Assembly (NCBI RefSeq): GCF_028736115.1
Contig: NZ_CP117877.1
Location: forward strand, 4,464,001-4,528,000
Origin: Mucilaginibacter sp. KACC 22063
GTDB lineage: Bacteria > Bacteroidota > Bacteroidia > Sphingobacteriales > Sphingobacteriaceae
Direction: 5' to 3'
Length of the DNA stretch: 64,000 nt
The position numbers and the translations under genes are program-made. Under the pieces are notes generated by a model. The model saw only the letters and a program-made list of their open reading frames with translations. It was not told where the DNA came from and did not search any database. Positions within the stretch are counted from its first letter, which is position 1, and each line of letters begins with the position of its first letter. Positions 33,141 through 43,058 of the stretch are shown here, one piece after another.

Positions 33141-34493
33141 ATGAAGTGTAAATTTTTACTCCCCTTACTTTTCGCACTACCTGCTGCTGCCCAACCTGTA
33201 ACCATAAAGCAGGATGCGGTAATTAAACAGATGGTTGATGATGTTTCGCAAAAAAACATTGAGGCCATTGTGCGCAAGCTGGTAAGTTTTAAAACACGGC
33301 ATACCCTTAGTGATACAACCAGCAAAACCGAAGGTATAGGCGCTGCGCGTAACTGGATAAAGGCAGAGATGGAACGCTATGCGCAGGCTTCTGGCGGGCG
33401 TATGCATGTTGAGTTTGATACCTTTACTCAGCCCGCAGGCGGCCGAATAGATAAACCCACTGTTTTAAAAAATGTACTGGCTATATTAAAGGGTACCGAT
33501 CCTAACGACAAACGTATTTATATCGTTTCCGGCCATTATGATTCGCGGGTAAACGATGTAATGGATGCCAAGTCATTCGCTCCCGGCGCGGTTGATGATG
33601 CATCGGGCACGGCAGTATCTATGGAACTGGCGCGGGTAATGGCACAGCGCTCGTTTCCGGCAACTATTATATTTATGGCGGTAGCCGGCGAAGAGCAGGG
33701 CCTTAACGGATCAACTAATGTAGCTAAACGCGCTAAGGCAGAGAACTGGGCAGTTGATGCCATGCTGAACAATGACATTGTTGGCAATACTTATGGCATG
33801 GAAACACACTTGAAAGACAACAGCACCGTTAGGGTATTTAGCGAAGGCGTGCCATCAACCGCGGCTGGTAATGAAAAAGCACTTGGTGCTTTAATTAACA
33901 ATGGTGGCGAAAACGACAGTCCATCGCGCGAGCTGGCACGCTATATTAAAGAAGTTGCCGAACGCTATGTACAGCAACTGGATGTGAAAATGATCTATCG
34001 CCGCGACCGCTTTCTGCGTGGCGGCGACCATACACCATTCCTGCAGCAAGGCTTTACCGCAGTGCGTTTCACAGAAATGAACGAAGACTTTAATCGCCAG
34101 CACCAGAACGTGCGCAAGGAAAATGGCGTGGATTATGGCGACACGCCGGACTTTGCCGACTATGAATATATCCAGAAAGTAGCGCGTATGAACCTGTCGG
34201 TTTTAGCTAACCTGGTCCTGGCTCCTGCCGAACCGCAAAACGTAGGCGTAACAACCAGCGGGCTAACCAATAAAACTACCCTTAAATGGGAAGCGCCAAC
34301 AGCAGGTAAAAAACCGGCAGGCTATTATGTATTAATGCGCGAAACCATTAGCCCTTACTGGGAAAAGAAGTTTTATGTAACAGATACCACAGCCACGCTT
34401 GATTATTCAAAAGACAATTACTTTTTTGCAGTACAATCTGTAGATGCTGACGGGCATGAAAGCCAGATGGTATATCCGAAACCTGTAAAATAA
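33141..34493 (+). CDS. secreted M28 family zinc peptidase
   Basis: 450-aa protein with a signal peptide (residues 1-18, ending PAAAQ). Zinc-ligand motifs of aminopeptidase M28 are seen in order: VSGHYDSR, PGAVDDASGTA, VAGEEQGLNGS, NNDIVGN and GGDHTPFLQQG. A fibronectin type III-like C-terminal region (about 370-450) follows. It probably cleaves N-terminal residues of peptides in the periplasm or outside. The flanking repeats are inverted copies. Confidence 0.9.
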   Translation: MKCKFLLPLLFALPAAAQPVTIKQDAVIKQMVDDVSQKNIEAIVRKLVSFKTRHTLSDTTSKTEGIGAARNWIKAEMERYAQASGGRMHVEFDTFTQPAGGRIDKPTVLKNVLAILKGTDPNDKRIYIVSGHYDSRVNDVMDAKSFAPGAVDDASGTAVSMELARVMAQRSFPATIIFMAVAGEEQGLNGSTNVAKRAKAENWAVDAMLNNDIVGNTYGMETHLKDNSTVRVFSEGVPSTAAGNEKALGALINNGGENDSPSRELARYIKEVAERYVQQLDVKMIYRRDRFLRGGDHTPFLQQGFTAVRFTEMNEDFNRQHQNVRKENGVDYGDTPDFADYEYIQKVARMNLSVLANLVLAPAEPQNVGVTTSGLTNKTTLKWEAPTAGKKPAGYYVLMRETISPYWEKKFYVTDTTATLDYSKDNYFFAVQSVDADGHESQMVYPKPVK

Positions 34494-34586
34494 GAGCGCC
34501 CTAAATCCTCCCAAGTCCAAAGAACTTCTGTGGAGAAGGCAGGGTTTTACTTAAAAGTTAGTAGTAGCAGAACGTTAACAAATAAA

Positions 34587-34703
34587 ATGTCGCCTCAGCG
34601 CAGGCGGCAATCACAGGTAGTGCTAAAGCAAAAACAACCGTAGCCTGCGGTGCCAGCGACGAGTTCTTTTGGTTCCTTTTCTTGACGGCCAAGAAAAGGA
34701 ACA
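34587..34703 (-). repeat. interspersed repeat, copy 2 (inverted)
   Basis: Reverse complement of the 32284-32404 element, with the shared blocks CTCGTCGCTGGCACCGCAG, GCTTTAG and GCTGAGGCGACAT. One end has a 12-bp perfect hairpin TTCCTTTTCTTG / CAAGAAAAGGAA (34673-34701). It lies between the M28 and GH3 genes. The rest of 34494-34733 holds no coding sequence. Confidence 0.8.
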
Positions 34704-34733
34704 TTTAAATGAATATACTATATACGTATAAAC

Positions 34734-36455
34734 TTACTGCCTTATTGCTACACCCATACCTGTAGTAAAGAAAGTATTAATGCTTACAGGTAATTTACCG
34801 GTGGCTTTAATTTGGCGGGTAATCACCTTTGCTGCTGCCAACTGCATAAAATCCTCTTTTTGATAACCAACTATAATTGCTCCTGCTTTTTCAATGCCGG
34901 GTAAACCAGCAATGGTGTAAGGATTAGCAAACACACTGATCACACTATTAGGATGCGCTGCAAGCTCAGCAATTAAAAGTTTAAGATTTGAAGGATAGTC
35001 CAGTTTACTGCCTGGGCGCGTACGGGTATCATGCACACCAACTATCACCTGGTCATATCCTTTGATCTGCGATAGCAGCCTGTTCATATCAGGCACCTGC
35101 ATATCTTTAGGTATATTAAATATCTTGCTGCTGGTAAAATAATGCCCAAGCTCCTGCTGAAATGGCGTTAACTGGTCTGGGCCAATACTAATGATCGCTG
35201 TAGCCTTCATGGGGTCAAGCTTGCTAATCAGGCTATCATCTTTTAATAAAGTTATGGCGGCATCGCTTAGTTGCTGTATCAGTGCTTTTGCATTGCTATT
35301 ATTTAAGTCCTGACTTAAGTTAGCGGTAGTTACCGGTTGATAGTTATTTAAACCAGCCCAATATTTAGCTGCCAGTACTTTTTTTACCCTGGCCTCAAAT
35401 TCTTCTTTACTTACCTCATGGTGGCGTACCGCTTTTTTAATCAGCTTTATAGCGCGCTCAGAGTTTTCAGATAGCTCAAGGATATCATTACCAGCTATAA
35501 ATGCACGTACATCGGCTTCGCCGTTGGGAAAATATTTGGTTACACCCTTCATTTCCATCGCATCAGAAACAACCAGCCCCTTAAATCCGAGCGAGTCTTT
35601 AAGTACGCCGGTGATAATTGGGCGCGACAGCGTAGAAGGCAGCCTTGCGGTAGTATCAAGCGATGGAATGTTCATATGCGCTATCATGATACCACTTATG
35701 CCTGCTTTGATGGCTTCGCGGAAAGGATACTCTTCCAGCGAATCTAAGCGCTGGCGTGTAAATGGCAGCTGAGGTAAATCCTGATGCGAATCTACATTGG
35801 TATCGCCATGTCCGGGGAAGTGTTTGGCTGTAACCAGCAAACCACCGCTTTGCATCCCCTGAAAATAAGCAATACCCTTTTGCGCTACATTAAATTTATT
35901 ATCCCCAAAAGACCGGTAACCGATAACGGGATTATCCGGGTTATTGTTAATGTCCATATCCGGCGCAAAGTTGAAAGTTATGCCCAGCCGTTTGCATTGG
36001 GCCGCTACCTCTTGCCCCATTTTATAAATCAGTTGGTTATCTTGTATAGCGCCAAGTGTCATTTGATAAGGGAAAGACAAGGTAGAATCCAGGCGCATAC
36101 CCAGTCCCCATTCTCCATCTATGGCAATTAATAAAGGGACTTTAGCCAGCTGCTGGTATTGGTTCACCAAATCGGCCTGCCTGCCAGGGCCACCCTGAAA
36201 AAATACCAGTCCGCCCACGTGCTGGCATTTGATCACCTTACCAACCGAATCTGCATAAGCTTTGCCTTTATTGGTATGCGCACGTACAAAAAGCAATTGC
36301 GCAACGCGTTCCTTTTTACTCATCTTATGGAACACAGAATCAACCCAATGATTTTGTGCAGAAAGCGAGCTGATAAATGATTGTTGCTGTGCAAAAGCAC
36401 CAGATGTAACAAAAGCGAGTATAGTAAGAGCGAATAATTTCCTGTAGAGTGTCAT
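34734..36455 (-). CDS. secreted glycoside hydrolase family 3 (beta-N-acetylhexosaminidase-like)
   Basis: 573-aa enzyme with a signal peptide ending GAFAQ. The NagZ-type active-site loop is present: KHFPGHGDTNVDSHQDLPQL with the His-Asp dyad, then the catalytic nucleophile in VVSDAMEMKGV. A C-terminal alpha/beta domain (about 370-573) follows, so it is longer than proteobacterial NagZ (about 340). Probably hydrolyses beta-GlcNAc linkages in peptidoglycan or chitin-like glycans. ATG 36455 is preferred to an ATG nine codons upstream. Confidence 0.88.
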   Translation of the reverse strand: MTLYRKLFALTILAFVTSGAFAQQQSFISSLSAQNHWVDSVFHKMSKKERVAQLLFVRAHTNKGKAYADSVGKVIKCQHVGGLVFFQGGPGRQADLVNQYQQLAKVPLLIAIDGEWGLGMRLDSTLSFPYQMTLGAIQDNQLIYKMGQEVAAQCKRLGITFNFAPDMDINNNPDNPVIGYRSFGDNKFNVAQKGIAYFQGMQSGGLLVTAKHFPGHGDTNVDSHQDLPQLPFTRQRLDSLEEYPFREAIKAGISGIMIAHMNIPSLDTTARLPSTLSRPIITGVLKDSLGFKGLVVSDAMEMKGVTKYFPNGEADVRAFIAGNDILELSENSERAIKLIKKAVRHHEVSKEEFEARVKKVLAAKYWAGLNNYQPVTTANLSQDLNNSNAKALIQQLSDAAITLLKDDSLISKLDPMKATAIISIGPDQLTPFQQELGHYFTSSKIFNIPKDMQVPDMNRLLSQIKGYDQVIVGVHDTRTRPGSKLDYPSNLKLLIAELAAHPNSVISVFANPYTIAGLPGIEKAGAIIVGYQKEDFMQLAAAKVITRQIKATGKLPVSINTFFTTGMGVAIRQ

Positions 36456-36565
36456 TACCTTGAGGTATGGAATTGATATCAAATTAAAAATTTTAACGGC
36501 AAATAAACCTTTGTGTTTTTATAGCATCTAAAAATAGATTTTAATGAATTAAAGAACTCACATTT

Positions 36566-37234
36566 ATGAAAAAACTTTTCTTTATGGCATTAGGCCTGGT
36601 ATTAATGGCCGGCGCGGCAAGCGCACAATATTATCAACCCGGCTATCACCGCCCACACCGTCAGCAAAACACTTACGACAATAACTTCCGCCCGACGTTT
36701 ACATTAATTGGCGGCATTAACATTTCCAATGTTATCAATTCGCGTAACCCTGATTTTAGTACTGATACTAAGGTTGGCGCTAACGTTGGTGTGGGTTTCG
36801 ATTTACCTGTAGCTTACCCGCTATCCATAACATTAGAGGGTTTGTATTCTCAAAAAGGCTATACTGCAATTGTAGCAGGCGGCCAGTTTAAGCAGCGTAA
36901 TGATTTTATTGATGTGCCTATCCTGGCAAAGTTTCACATTATACCGGGTATAAACTTTCTGATCGGCCCACAGTTATCATTCCTGGTATCTACTACCAAC
37001 AGCTTTAACGATGGCTTCCAGACCGAATACGAGCACTATTACAACAATAGCAGCAATGGGTACAATAAAACGATGATTGATGGTGTTGCCGGTGTAAGCT
37101 TTGATGTGGGTAATAATTTAGAGATCAGAGGCCGTTACACCATAGACCTTAACCGTATCAATGACAATGGTGATGCGTATGTACCGGCATACCGTAACCA
37201 GGCCTGGCAACTTGGCTTGGGTATCAGATTTTAA
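36566..37234 (+). CDS. outer membrane beta-barrel protein
   Basis: 222-aa protein with a signal peptide ending GAASAQ, a His/Pro/Tyr-rich linker, then alternating hydrophobic beta-strands (FTLIGGINISNVI, GVGFDLPVAYPLSITLEGLY) and a final aromatic residue pattern LGLGIRF. It is similar to PorT-like or OmpA-like eight-strand barrels of Bacteroidota. Function unknown. A strong terminator follows. Confidence 0.85.
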   Translation: MKKLFFMALGLVLMAGAASAQYYQPGYHRPHRQQNTYDNNFRPTFTLIGGINISNVINSRNPDFSTDTKVGANVGVGFDLPVAYPLSITLEGLYSQKGYTAIVAGGQFKQRNDFIDVPILAKFHIIPGINFLIGPQLSFLVSTTNSFNDGFQTEYEHYYNNSSNGYNKTMIDGVAGVSFDVGNNLEIRGRYTIDLNRINDNGDAYVPAYRNQAWQLGLGIRF

Positions 37235-37266
37235 AAGTTTTGTGTTTATATAAGTGATTGATGAGC

Positions 37267-37294
37267 AAAGCCGCCCGAATGGGCGGCTTTTTAA
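37267..37294 (+). terminator. intrinsic terminator of the beta-barrel gene
   Basis: Stem AAAGCCGCCC / GGGCGGCTTT (37267-37276 with 37281-37290), loop GAAT, followed by T residues. Confidence 0.9.
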
Positions 37295-37380
37295 CTTTAC
37301 AAATTCTTATAATTGCAAACTTAATAGCTATTTAACTATTTGGTGTATTAAGACCTTTAAATAGTACTTACTAAACCCCT

Positions 37381-38466
37381 ATGCAAAATTTGGTTAACGA
37401 TTCTGTCAAGAAAAAAAACTTTGCTTTTGTCGACTCTATACGTGCCATTGCCATGATGAGTATTGTAATGGAACACTGTGTTTTCTTTGACAGGCAAATG
37501 TATCATCCACCAAATACAGCGAGTTTATTAATTTTTTGCACTTTCATCCAGTTTATTAAATTCGGCACCATTAGTTTTTTTTTACTATCCGGGTTTTTGA
37601 TTGGGGAGAAGTTTACAGATTACACACCTGTACAATATTTAAAAAGGCGTTTGGATAGTACTTTTCTTCCATGGCTATTCTGGTCTCTGATTTTTTTAGC
37701 CACTATGCTGCTCGATGACCTGGTTAAAGCCATCAAATTTGACCCTGGTCATTTTTTTAAAAATGTATCAGAACACCTGCCAATGCACTTAGAAAGCATT
37801 TATCTGTATAGCAACTATTGGTTTATTCCTAATTTTTTAATCTGCATATCAATCCTGCTTGTCTTTAAGCGATACCTTTATTCTAAAATTTTAGGAGGGA
37901 TATTTTTATTACTTACGCTGATTTATACTGTCAACATTTATTATGAATGGATAGAGCCAAGACACTCTACTGCGATATTGGGCTTTGTGTTTTTTTTATG
38001 GTTAGGAGCACAATTCAACCGCCATTTAGCACAGTTCGAAAAATGGCTAAACCGCACATCAATTTGGGTGTTTATAACAATTGCCATCATATCACTTATT
38101 TTGGGTGTTAAAGAAGAGGTCTTGCTAATTAAAAGGCACAGTACCGACCCGTTTAATAGCTTACGCCTGAGTAGTATTGTATATGCTTTAAGCTTTTTTA
38201 TGATATTGATGAAGATTAAAAACTATAAGTTCACCAAATATCTTAAGCCCCGCGAAACTACTTATGGTATTTATCTGATTCACTTTATTTTGGTAGCACA
38301 ATTACTGCCGCTTTTATTTCCCACATTAAAGCATAGTGTAGATAGCTTAAGTACACCAATGCTGATTATATATCAGTTAAGCAGGTTTGTAATTGTTTAT
38401 GCGTTGACTGTCGGGCTGATTTTTCTGATCAACCGAAGCAAATTTAGATGGTCTATAGGACAATAG
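37381..38466 (+). CDS. acyltransferase 3 (OafA/YrhL-like)
   Basis: 361-aa integral membrane O-acyltransferase. The start FAFVDSIRAIAMMSIVMEHC contains the conserved R and H of the Acyl_transf_3 active site; about ten TM segments follow. It is likely to acylate (for example acetylate) a surface polysaccharide or lipid headgroup. It converges with the glycan operon, 2 bp away, and may modify the same glycan. Confidence 0.88.
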   Translation: MQNLVNDSVKKKNFAFVDSIRAIAMMSIVMEHCVFFDRQMYHPPNTASLLIFCTFIQFIKFGTISFFLLSGFLIGEKFTDYTPVQYLKRRLDSTFLPWLFWSLIFLATMLLDDLVKAIKFDPGHFFKNVSEHLPMHLESIYLYSNYWFIPNFLICISILLVFKRYLYSKILGGIFLLLTLIYTVNIYYEWIEPRHSTAILGFVFFLWLGAQFNRHLAQFEKWLNRTSIWVFITIAIISLILGVKEEVLLIKRHSTDPFNSLRLSSIVYALSFFMILMKIKNYKFTKYLKPRETTYGIYLIHFILVAQLLPLLFPTLKHSVDSLSTPMLIIYQLSRFVIVYALTVGLIFLINRSKFRWSIGQ

Positions 38467-38468
38467 AT

Positions 38469-39428
38469 CTATTGCATCAGAAACTTAACCTGGCTTTCCA
38501 AATGATCCTGAAAATAAAAGTCGTAAGCACCCGGCCCTTCCGGAACCACATTTGGAACCTCCAAAAACGTTTCGAGTAACCTTGGAACTTTAAGGCCTTC
38601 AGCAATAGAAAACGGGAAAGATTGATTACCGATGAATAACTTACATCCGGCGATGATTTCGGCCAGCTCTAAAAAGTTATTAACCTGTACCCATTGAATG
38701 CCTGGCAGCATTTTTTTGATTTCATCCCACTCGGGCTTTATGCCTACAAAAATTTTATTAGGATAGTTGTTGAGAAACGTATAATCTATAAATTCGCTAA
38801 GATAACGCTGGCTACGGGCAATTACTAAAGTGTTTGCATAAGCAGAATTCGGTTTAATAGTTAACCACGGCTGATATAAATTGGGCGTAATACCCGTTAT
38901 GTAGCCATACCAACGGGCAATGCTCCCCCTATCTTGTCTCAAGCCCGCCCGGCGCACGTTATCCAGGTCTATATCAATTATTTCATCTTTTAAAACTTTG
39001 CAATGCCTGATATAAGGTTGCGCTTCAATTAAGGGGATCAGCAGCTCGGCCATTTTTTGGTTCATCATTACACCTCCCAGTGGATGCGTATTATTGATGT
39101 ATTCCATGGGCTGGTTAAGCTTTAAATAAAGATCGATCGTTGTAGCAAAGTTTTCGGCAATGGCTTTAAGAGTAGGCAAAGCATAGATAATATCACCTGC
39201 ATTGCCACTATGCACTATGTTAAGATGGTCTTTTATTTTTACGATCTCAGCTATTCGCTCCCTGTTTAATGTCTCGCCCGATGAAGCGAAGTTCATCATA
39301 GGCACCAAGCGTGCGTATTCGCCTAAGTACTCTTTGTACTTTTTATATTTTTTTTTATCTGAGATTTTTAGCAGAAGCTTTTGGATCCCGGTTAGCTTTT
39401 TGAAGCTTTTGCCCGATGTAATTTTCAT
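38469..39428 (-). CDS. GT-B glycosyltransferase-like protein (heptosyltransferase-like), paralogue 1
   Basis: 319-aa protein with two Rossmann-like halves: VHSGNAGDIIYALPTLKAIA near residue 72 and CKLFIGNQSFPFSIAEGLKVP near residue 265, resembling GT9 heptosyltransferases. It is clearly a paralogue of the product at 46031-46969, including RKAG-type and DRGSIARW segments. Its N-terminal 50 residues are basic. It is the last gene of the glycan operon, with a 4-bp overlap with the preceding gene. The sugar is unknown. Confidence 0.75.
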   Translation of the reverse strand: MKITSGKSFKKLTGIQKLLLKISDKKKYKKYKEYLGEYARLVPMMNFASSGETLNRERIAEIVKIKDHLNIVHSGNAGDIIYALPTLKAIAENFATTIDLYLKLNQPMEYINNTHPLGGVMMNQKMAELLIPLIEAQPYIRHCKVLKDEIIDIDLDNVRRAGLRQDRGSIARWYGYITGITPNLYQPWLTIKPNSAYANTLVIARSQRYLSEFIDYTFLNNYPNKIFVGIKPEWDEIKKMLPGIQWVQVNNFLELAEIIAGCKLFIGNQSFPFSIAEGLKVPRLLETFLEVPNVVPEGPGAYDFYFQDHLESQVKFLMQ

Positions 39429-40255
39429 TTCTTATTATTCATCACATTATTAGCGGCAATCTTGGTTAATTTCCGGGAGATTTTACTTCCCATCTTAGTT
39501 TTAAACCAGCGTGTTCGCCAAGTTGAAGCAGATAGGTAAAAATGTGCAATAGTGGTTAAGACATACCGGCTTCTCATAAAATGAGTATACTTGGCTATAA
39601 GCTTCTGCAATATGTCTTGATAACTATCATCTGCGTTGCCATAACTTTTATGCAGTAATTTAAATTCGATAGCGTATGCAGTAAAGCCTAAAAGCTCAGC
39701 TACAAGGCAAATGTCTGTACCATATAAATGGAACCCTTTTAAATCATGCGATAACGCCAGATTAGCTGAACGCTTTACCACAATAAAGTTTTCATCAACA
39801 GTTACCACTTTTTTAGGAAAATTCGCATTACATTCATATAAGCCATCAGGGTAAACAATATTAACCACGAAGCGCCGGTAAAGGTCATTTTCTAAACCGC
39901 CCGCATTACTCAATACGGCCCAATTGTTATCAAGCTTACTAATTTCAGCTATTTGATGGTTTAGTTGAAGGATGCCATCAAACTGAAGGAGTACATCCTG
40001 GTGGCATAAAATGATATATTCAGCATCCGCTTTTTGCAAGAAAAGGTTAAGGCCTTCATAAGCTTCAAACGTATTAGTTTTACTATTATCAATGTAGCGG
40101 TATTCGCAAATGTCCTGCGTGAAACCAGCATCAATAAATGATTGCACCATTTGCCCATATTCTTCCAAGTTAGTTACAAGCGTGCAAACAGCATACTGGT
40201 ATGTCGGTGCAGCATTGTTCTCTAATTTAGCAAAGGCAGGCGGCTTAAACTCCAT
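39425..40255 (-). CDS. GT2-like glycosyltransferase (PF13712 type)
   Basis: 276-aa protein. It has the AEYIILCHQDVLLQFDGI metal-motif region, whose HQDV is typical of the Glyco_tranf_2_5 group, and YRYIDNSKTNTFEAYEGLN upstream. Predicted cytosolic GT-A fold. It is separated by 15 bp from the next gene upstream and overlaps the GT-B gene downstream by 4 bp. Sugar donor and acceptor unknown. Confidence 0.75.
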   Translation of the reverse strand: MEFKPPAFAKLENNAAPTYQYAVCTLVTNLEEYGQMVQSFIDAGFTQDICEYRYIDNSKTNTFEAYEGLNLFLQKADAEYIILCHQDVLLQFDGILQLNHQIAEISKLDNNWAVLSNAGGLENDLYRRFVVNIVYPDGLYECNANFPKKVVTVDENFIVVKRSANLALSHDLKGFHLYGTDICLVAELLGFTAYAIEFKLLHKSYGNADDSYQDILQKLIAKYTHFMRSRYVLTTIAHFYLSASTWRTRWFKTKMGSKISRKLTKIAANNVMNNKK

Positions 40256-40270
40256 GCTACAAAGTAATAA

Positions 40271-41197
40271 CTATTTTTTTAACCATCGCCTGATTCTCCT
40301 GTCAAGCCGGCTTTGTTTTTTCTTTATGCGCTCCACTTCGAAATCAAAAGCCAAAGTTGCATAATCTGCTTGTTTTTGCGGAACCACGTAATGTGGATGT
40401 ACAATTTCCCCAAGTACCCCTATTGCCTGGTTAGCATAAGGGTGTTGGGTCTGAACTGTATGTGTTGCATCCTTACCAAAACCAACATTACTGATCAGAT
40501 TGACATTAGGTAGTACAGACAAACTGTTATTTAAAAAATTGATTAACGTCAGCTGATAATCCCAGGTATCAATTTTTCCCTCTTTAAGCTCATTAAATAT
40601 CTGCAACCATGCATTTATAATAACAGGCTCAGAAAAAATATTGACTAATACATTCCTAAGGTCAGCTTCAGTATACCAGCTCAGTTTTTTATCGTATGAT
40701 TGCCATACCCGGCGCCAGCTTGCCCAACCCCATACGTGGGTAAGGTTCGAAAAATAATAACTACCATTACCCCATTGCTTCCCCTGCTGTAAATTGCTAC
40801 CGCCTACATGTCTTATCCGTGTATCATTACGGTAGTAATACAACATGGTATCGCAAAACCTGAAAAAATCTTCGCCGGGTAAACAATCATCCTCAAGGAT
40901 AATCCCTTCTTCCTCGTTCTCAAAAAACCAATCAATTGCAGATGATACAGCATCGCGGCAACCCAAATTTTCATTACGGAAAAGAGTTTTCACCTCGCAG
41001 TTCCAATTTACATTTGTCGCAATAACCTTTACCTGTTCGCAAACGGACGCCTCATTTTCAACTGCCGGCCGCGGACCGTCAGCAGCAATATACAGTCTCT
41101 GCGGCTTTACTTTGCTGATAGCCTCAAACACCTGCCTGGTTAGCACGGGTCTGTTAAATACCATAAACAATACAGCCGATTGCGTTTGATATGCCAT
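40271..41197 (-). CDS. GT-A-fold nucleotide-sugar transferase-like protein
   Basis: 308-aa protein starting AVLFMVFNRPVLTRQVFEAI, with LYIAADGPRP and the Asp-rich ILEDDCLPGEDFFRFCD, then WGWASWRRVWQSYD. This pattern is typical of GT2-related glycosyltransferases of LPS and capsule clusters. It overlaps the GT4 gene by one base (TAATG). Confidence 0.82.
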   Translation of the reverse strand: MAYQTQSAVLFMVFNRPVLTRQVFEAISKVKPQRLYIAADGPRPAVENEASVCEQVKVIATNVNWNCEVKTLFRNENLGCRDAVSSAIDWFFENEEEGIILEDDCLPGEDFFRFCDTMLYYYRNDTRIRHVGGSNLQQGKQWGNGSYYFSNLTHVWGWASWRRVWQSYDKKLSWYTEADLRNVLVNIFSEPVIINAWLQIFNELKEGKIDTWDYQLTLINFLNNSLSVLPNVNLISNVGFGKDATHTVQTQHPYANQAIGVLGEIVHPHYVVPQKQADYATLAFDFEVERIKKKQSRLDRRIRRWLKK

Positions 41198-42291
41198 TAA
41201 GCAATAATATGATTATAATAACTAAGGGTGTCTTCTATCTCCTGTTGTATCGGGAAGTGCTTTACCCGTTCAAATCCTTTTTTTACAAGTTTTTCCTGTA
41301 AAACACTGTCGTTGATCAGATCATTTATGGCTTTAAACATACTGTTAACATCAGAAGGATCGAAGCCGTGAATAGCATCCCTACCTATTTCCTGCAAAGC
41401 GCTGATATTACTTGCTGCTACGGGGCAACCAGCCCTAAAAGCTTCGAGCAGCGGATAACCAAAGCCCTCGTACAACGAGGGATAAACAAACACTATAGCA
41501 TGCTGATATAAATAATTAAGTTCGGCATCGGTAACAGTCATTTGTTTACAATTACCCTCCATGCCAAGTCTTTGATGCATCTGTGTTTCTTCTTCAGTAA
41601 AATTGCCTCCCGCTGTACAGATGAGCTGTAATTCCGGGTACAGTTTATGCAGCTCAGCAAAACACTGTAACAACCTTTTATAGTTTTTATAGCTCGACCG
41701 ATCGCCTACAAATAAAATATATTCATTAGGCAGGCCTGAAATTGCTTCTGATGTAAAGTTTGGATCTATACCATGATAGATCATCCTGATCTGATGCTCG
41801 GGAACATCCAAAACCTGCATCAGATCGCGCTTGGTGGTTTCAGAGATAGCAATGATGCCCTGAGCAGTCTTTATCGTTTCTTTTTTGTGCTGCGGAGCTT
41901 TATCGTTGGGCAAAAACTGGTCGGGTAATAGCTCATAGATCATATCATGCACTGTAATTACATAAGGTTTTTTAAGTGCATTAAGAAAATAGGGATGATA
42001 ATAAGTAGGGTGCAAAAGGTCGAAATTGTTTTTACCGATGAGGTAACGGCTATACCATTTGTTCCATTTTGCAGCGCGTGATGGCTTTTGCCCGAGCAGT
42101 AAGCTGCCCATGCGGTTTTCCATAGCAAACTTTTGTATGCCCAGGTAATAATTGTCATTATACAGCAAACCCACATTTGCATCAAAGTGCTTTGACGCCT
42201 TAATGCCTGCAATTAAAGCTGAAAAATAACGGCTGATACCGCCATAGCACTGCAAACTAAATGTTTGATGATCATACAAGATATTAGCCAT
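41197..42291 (-). CDS. GT4 family glycosyltransferase
   Basis: 364-aa GT-B glycosyltransferase. It has the N-terminal FSLQCYGGISRYFSALI glycine-rich loop, YILFVGDRSSYKN in the middle, and the donor-binding motif PSLYEGFGYPLLEAFRAGCP ending with ISALQEIGRDA. It overlaps the GT2 gene by 8 bp. Likely a mannosyl- or related hexosyltransferase, but specificity is not readable. Confidence 0.9.
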   Translation of the reverse strand: MANILYDHQTFSLQCYGGISRYFSALIAGIKASKHFDANVGLLYNDNYYLGIQKFAMENRMGSLLLGQKPSRAAKWNKWYSRYLIGKNNFDLLHPTYYHPYFLNALKKPYVITVHDMIYELLPDQFLPNDKAPQHKKETIKTAQGIIAISETTKRDLMQVLDVPEHQIRMIYHGIDPNFTSEAISGLPNEYILFVGDRSSYKNYKRLLQCFAELHKLYPELQLICTAGGNFTEEETQMHQRLGMEGNCKQMTVTDAELNYLYQHAIVFVYPSLYEGFGYPLLEAFRAGCPVAASNISALQEIGRDAIHGFDPSDVNSMFKAINDLINDSVLQEKLVKKGFERVKHFPIQQEIEDTLSYYNHIIA

Positions 42292-43042
42292 TAATTACCA
42301 CCCTTTTTATTAAATTTAATAATCCCTGTGTGCGGTACACATAATGGTAATAATCTTTTCGCCTAAGTGTTTCTTTAAACAAACGGTCGCGGTCATTTTC
42401 AAATCTGGTATCGCGCATACGTGTCGAGATTCCGTTAGAAGAGAATGAGGCGATCATTAAATCATGATATTCAAAGTTAAAATCGGGATCTTTCCAGCAT
42501 TTAAGGTTAAGATGGTAATCAGCACAAATCGGATAGACCGTATCGTAAATATATTTATTAAAAACTGCACGAGGATAAAATATCGCCTGATGACAAATGT
42601 TATGCTTTGTCAGAAAGTAATCATCATACACCCGCTTAAAGGGCTGTCCGAACCGTATCACATTACCATAATAAATGGCATTTTCAGCTATTAACCTGGG
42701 CAACATGGTATTATAGCCCTCCATCAACCTATCATCTACCCCTAAAAAATAAAGCCACTTACCCCGGGCAACTTTAATACCCTTATTCATGGCATCATAA
42801 ATACCCTTATCGGGTTCGCTTATCCAGTAATCTATTTTTTTGCTATGGTTTACAATAGTGTCAACACTTCCGTCAATACTGTCTCCGTCAATAATAATAA
42901 GCTCTGTTTCATTACTAAGATAAGGCAGTACATTCTGAAAATAACCTTCTATATACTGCTTTCCGTTCAGTATAACAGTGATTATGCTAACTTTTGGCTT
43001 TTTATCAGATAGTAAAGTGGTATTTGATCTGCCTGTTAGCAT
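42284..43042 (-). CDS. GT2 family glycosyltransferase (WcaA-like)
   Basis: 252-aa GT-A transferase. It opens KPKVSIITVILNGKQYIEG and carries ELIIIDGDSIDGSVD, DKGIYDAMNKGIKVARG and WLYFLGVDDRL, the last being the Asp-Asp metal motif. The N-terminal 12 residues are not family-like, so an internal start is possible. Probably adds a sugar in an exopolysaccharide or LPS repeat unit. Confidence 0.88.
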   Translation of the reverse strand: MLTGRSNTTLLSDKKPKVSIITVILNGKQYIEGYFQNVLPYLSNETELIIIDGDSIDGSVDTIVNHSKKIDYWISEPDKGIYDAMNKGIKVARGKWLYFLGVDDRLMEGYNTMLPRLIAENAIYYGNVIRFGQPFKRVYDDYFLTKHNICHQAIFYPRAVFNKYIYDTVYPICADYHLNLKCWKDPDFNFEYHDLMIASFSSNGISTRMRDTRFENDRDRLFKETLRRKDYYHYVYRTQGLLNLIKRVVING

Positions 43043-43058
43043 AGAGCGTTAGAGATAG

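Noticed and set aside
37235..37380. Extra regulatory element before the acyltransferase gene
   Set aside because: Apart from the terminator, only AT-rich sequence without a clear -7 match is present.
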